64,000 nucleotides of DNA from Eubacteriaceae bacterium UBA6119 (GTDB taxonomy: Bacteria > Bacillota > Clostridia > Eubacteriales > UBA1433): contig DIVZ01000005.1 of assembly GCA_002423395.1 (NCBI GenBank), positions 124,001-188,000 of the forward strand, written 5' to 3'. The notes beneath the pieces are model-generated. The model searched no databases and had not been told where the DNA came from. It saw only the letters and a program-made list of their open reading frames with translations. Positions 62,942 to 64,000 of this stretch are shown piece by piece; positions within the stretch are counted from its first letter, which is position 1; every line of letters starts with the position of its first letter. The translations under genes were made by a program, and so were the position numbers.

Positions 62942-63862
62942 TTAATAGTATGATATTGTAATTTCGCTTGCCCCTGATGATATGTTAAAATAAACCACAT
63001 TATTGGCACTGTCAAAATTATTTGTGCGATATGTTTTTTTGCCTATACCCGAGAGTTTTGTGCCGCCAATTGTTATGCTTGTAGCGGCTGATGAAGATAT
63101 TACTTCACATGCGCTTCCTTGGGGTATTTTAAACTCAATATCACTTGCTCCAGAGCTGATGTTTATGTCTGTTCTTTTGGCAAGAGCGGATAATGTTCCT
63201 TTAATGTCGCTTGCTCCGCTGCTTATATCTATTGAATTAACGTTTAGATTTTGTAAGTTCATATTAATTTCGCTTGCGCCTGATTTTAACGATAAATCCC
63301 AAACGACATTTTTATTTAAATAAAAGCCTGAATTTTTAAGTCTGTATTTTTCAGTATTTATATTTATAACTTGTCTGCCTTCTTCGTTTGATGTATTTAA
63401 AACCGTATTTGCACTTGTTTTATAATTTATTAAGTAGTTGGTATCTGTTGATGTAATCTGCGTATCTTCGGCAATGCCCATATTTAAAACTAATTTTGCA
63501 GACGAAATGCCGTCAGGCATGTCTAAATGCCGCTCATCGCCGATAATGCCGTTATTATCTTGATAATAATCTATTTTATCAATAAACGGAATGTTTATTG
63601 CTCCGCTTAAAGCGTATGCTCCAAGCACAATAAGTACAACATATATTAAAGCAATTAGCAATGTGACTATTCTTGAACGGAAAATAATGCAAATGCCTAT
63701 GCAAATTAAAATTAGCGGCCACATTTTGCCTACAGATATCCATATAAGGTATAAAGGTATATCTACAATATTTAATTCACTTAATATCCACATTACTCCG
63801 GCAATTACGAATATTAATCCGATAAAAACCCCTATGCCGGCAGATTTTTTTCTGTCTTGCAT
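62942..63862 (-). CDS. LiaF-like membrane protein with toast-rack domain
   Basis: The 306-residue protein has three to four N-terminal membrane segments (about 10-30, 35-50, 52-65, 68-90) of the LiaI/LiaF (DUF5668) type. These are followed by an extracellular or cytoplasmic beta-repeat domain of about 195 residues, of the DUF2154/DUF4097 toast-rack kind. Four copies of an SGAS[DE]I motif are spaced by about 20-60 residues, matching successive turns of a beta-solenoid. LiaF modulates envelope-stress two-component systems, but no liaRS genes are in view. It follows a small membrane protein gene by one base on the same strand (TAA-T-ATG), with AAAGGAGG as ribosome binding site. Confidence 0.82.
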   Translation of the reverse strand: MQDRKKSAGIGVFIGLIFVIAGVMWILSELNIVDIPLYLIWISVGKMWPLILICIGICIIFRSRIVTLLIALIYVVLIVLGAYALSGAINIPFIDKIDYYQDNNGIIGDERHLDMPDGISSAKLVLNMGIAEDTQITSTDTNYLINYKTSANTVLNTSNEEGRQVININTEKYRLKNSGFYLNKNVVWDLSLKSGASEINMNLQNLNVNSIDISSGASDIKGTLSALAKRTDINISSGASDIEFKIPQGSACEVISSSAATSITIGGTKLSGIGKKTYRTNNFDSANNVVYFNISSGASEITISYY

Positions 63863-63863
63863 A

Positions 63864-64000
63864 TTATCTGCCTCCTTTTACAATTATTAAAACGCCTAAT
63901 GCGACTATTAATGCCGCAAAAATAACACCGTAGTTAAAAGCGGGGAAGAAAATATTAACAAGGCAGATAATCCCGATAACTACCAATATAATTCCGAAAA
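63864..64000 (-). CDS. Partial small membrane protein (LiaI/DUF5668-like), truncated by the window edge
   Basis: Only the last 44 codons are in the window; the start lies beyond base 64000. The visible part has two hydrophobic helices around a loop (ICLVNIFFPAFNYG) and ends VLIIVKGGR, a pattern like the LiaI transmembrane domain. Its end carries the ribosome binding site of the LiaF-like gene, so the two are probably translated together. Confidence 0.7.
   Translation of the reverse strand, partial: FGIILVVIGIICLVNIFFPAFNYGVIFAALIVALGVLIIVKGGR

Overview
The window looks like a chromosome segment of an AT-rich, Gram-positive anaerobe of the Clostridia/Firmicutes type. The genus cannot be named from the sequence. 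Support comes from the ribosomal/SRP cluster ylxM-ffh-rpsP-khpA-rimM-trmD-rplS in Firmicutes order, a Rex redox repressor, an LCP wall-polymer ligase, a short archaeal-type ProS, PlsY, ftsEX with an M23 hydrolase, and single-membrane surface proteins. I see no insertion sequence, phage, CRISPR array or plasmid functions. Layout: 0.1-4.5 kb holds a DUF4438-like gene and a division/wall cluster (three-module peptidoglycan-binding protein, ftsE, ftsX, EnvC-like M23 protein) with overlapping reading frames. 4.5-15 kb holds a stand-alone E2-like acyltransferase lacking its catalytic histidine, a YbhJ-like aconitase paralogue, an LCP protein, an ABC-F ATPase, rex with a likely self-operator, glnA with a leader hairpin, and a branched-chain aminotransferase. 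14.6-19.6 kb is a hydroxy-acid locus: two closely related FMN hydroxy-acid dehydrogenases, a NemR-like TetR regulator with an operator inside a divergent promoter, a LUD gene with a disturbed 5' end, and an MFS carrier. 19.7-22.7 kb holds a lipoprotein and a two-gene ABC system. 22.7-29.2 kb is a minus-strand housekeeping block: ylxM to rplS, then lepB, rbgA and an RNase HII-YraN fusion. 29-36.9 kb holds a CorA channel, proS, a surface protein, a cysteine-rich unknown, zapA, rsfS and DAHP synthase. 36.9-58.3 kb is a surface-protein region. It has a secreted glucosaminidase ending in a dockerin, followed directly by a membrane-anchored protein starting with a cohesin-like domain. After these come an MFS carrier, plsY, a VanY-type carboxypeptidase, tRNA-Arg(CCT) and a 13.6-kb gene for a 4,536-residue protein of about 36 cadherin-like repeats. 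58.5-64 kb holds a class III CoA-transferase, an OFA-type MFS antiporter, a DUF4160-like protein, an M19 dipeptidase, a DUF3892 protein, a LiaF-like toast-rack membrane protein and the tail of another small membrane protein. How the parts work together: FtsEX with its M23 partner, ZapA, LCP, PlsY, VanY and the glucosaminidase all act on the envelope. The most unusual proposal is that the glucosaminidase is held on the cell surface by a cohesin-dockerin contact, a two-gene miniature of the cellulosome principle used for a wall hydrolase. Rex, glnA and the hydroxy-acid locus each show readable local control signals.
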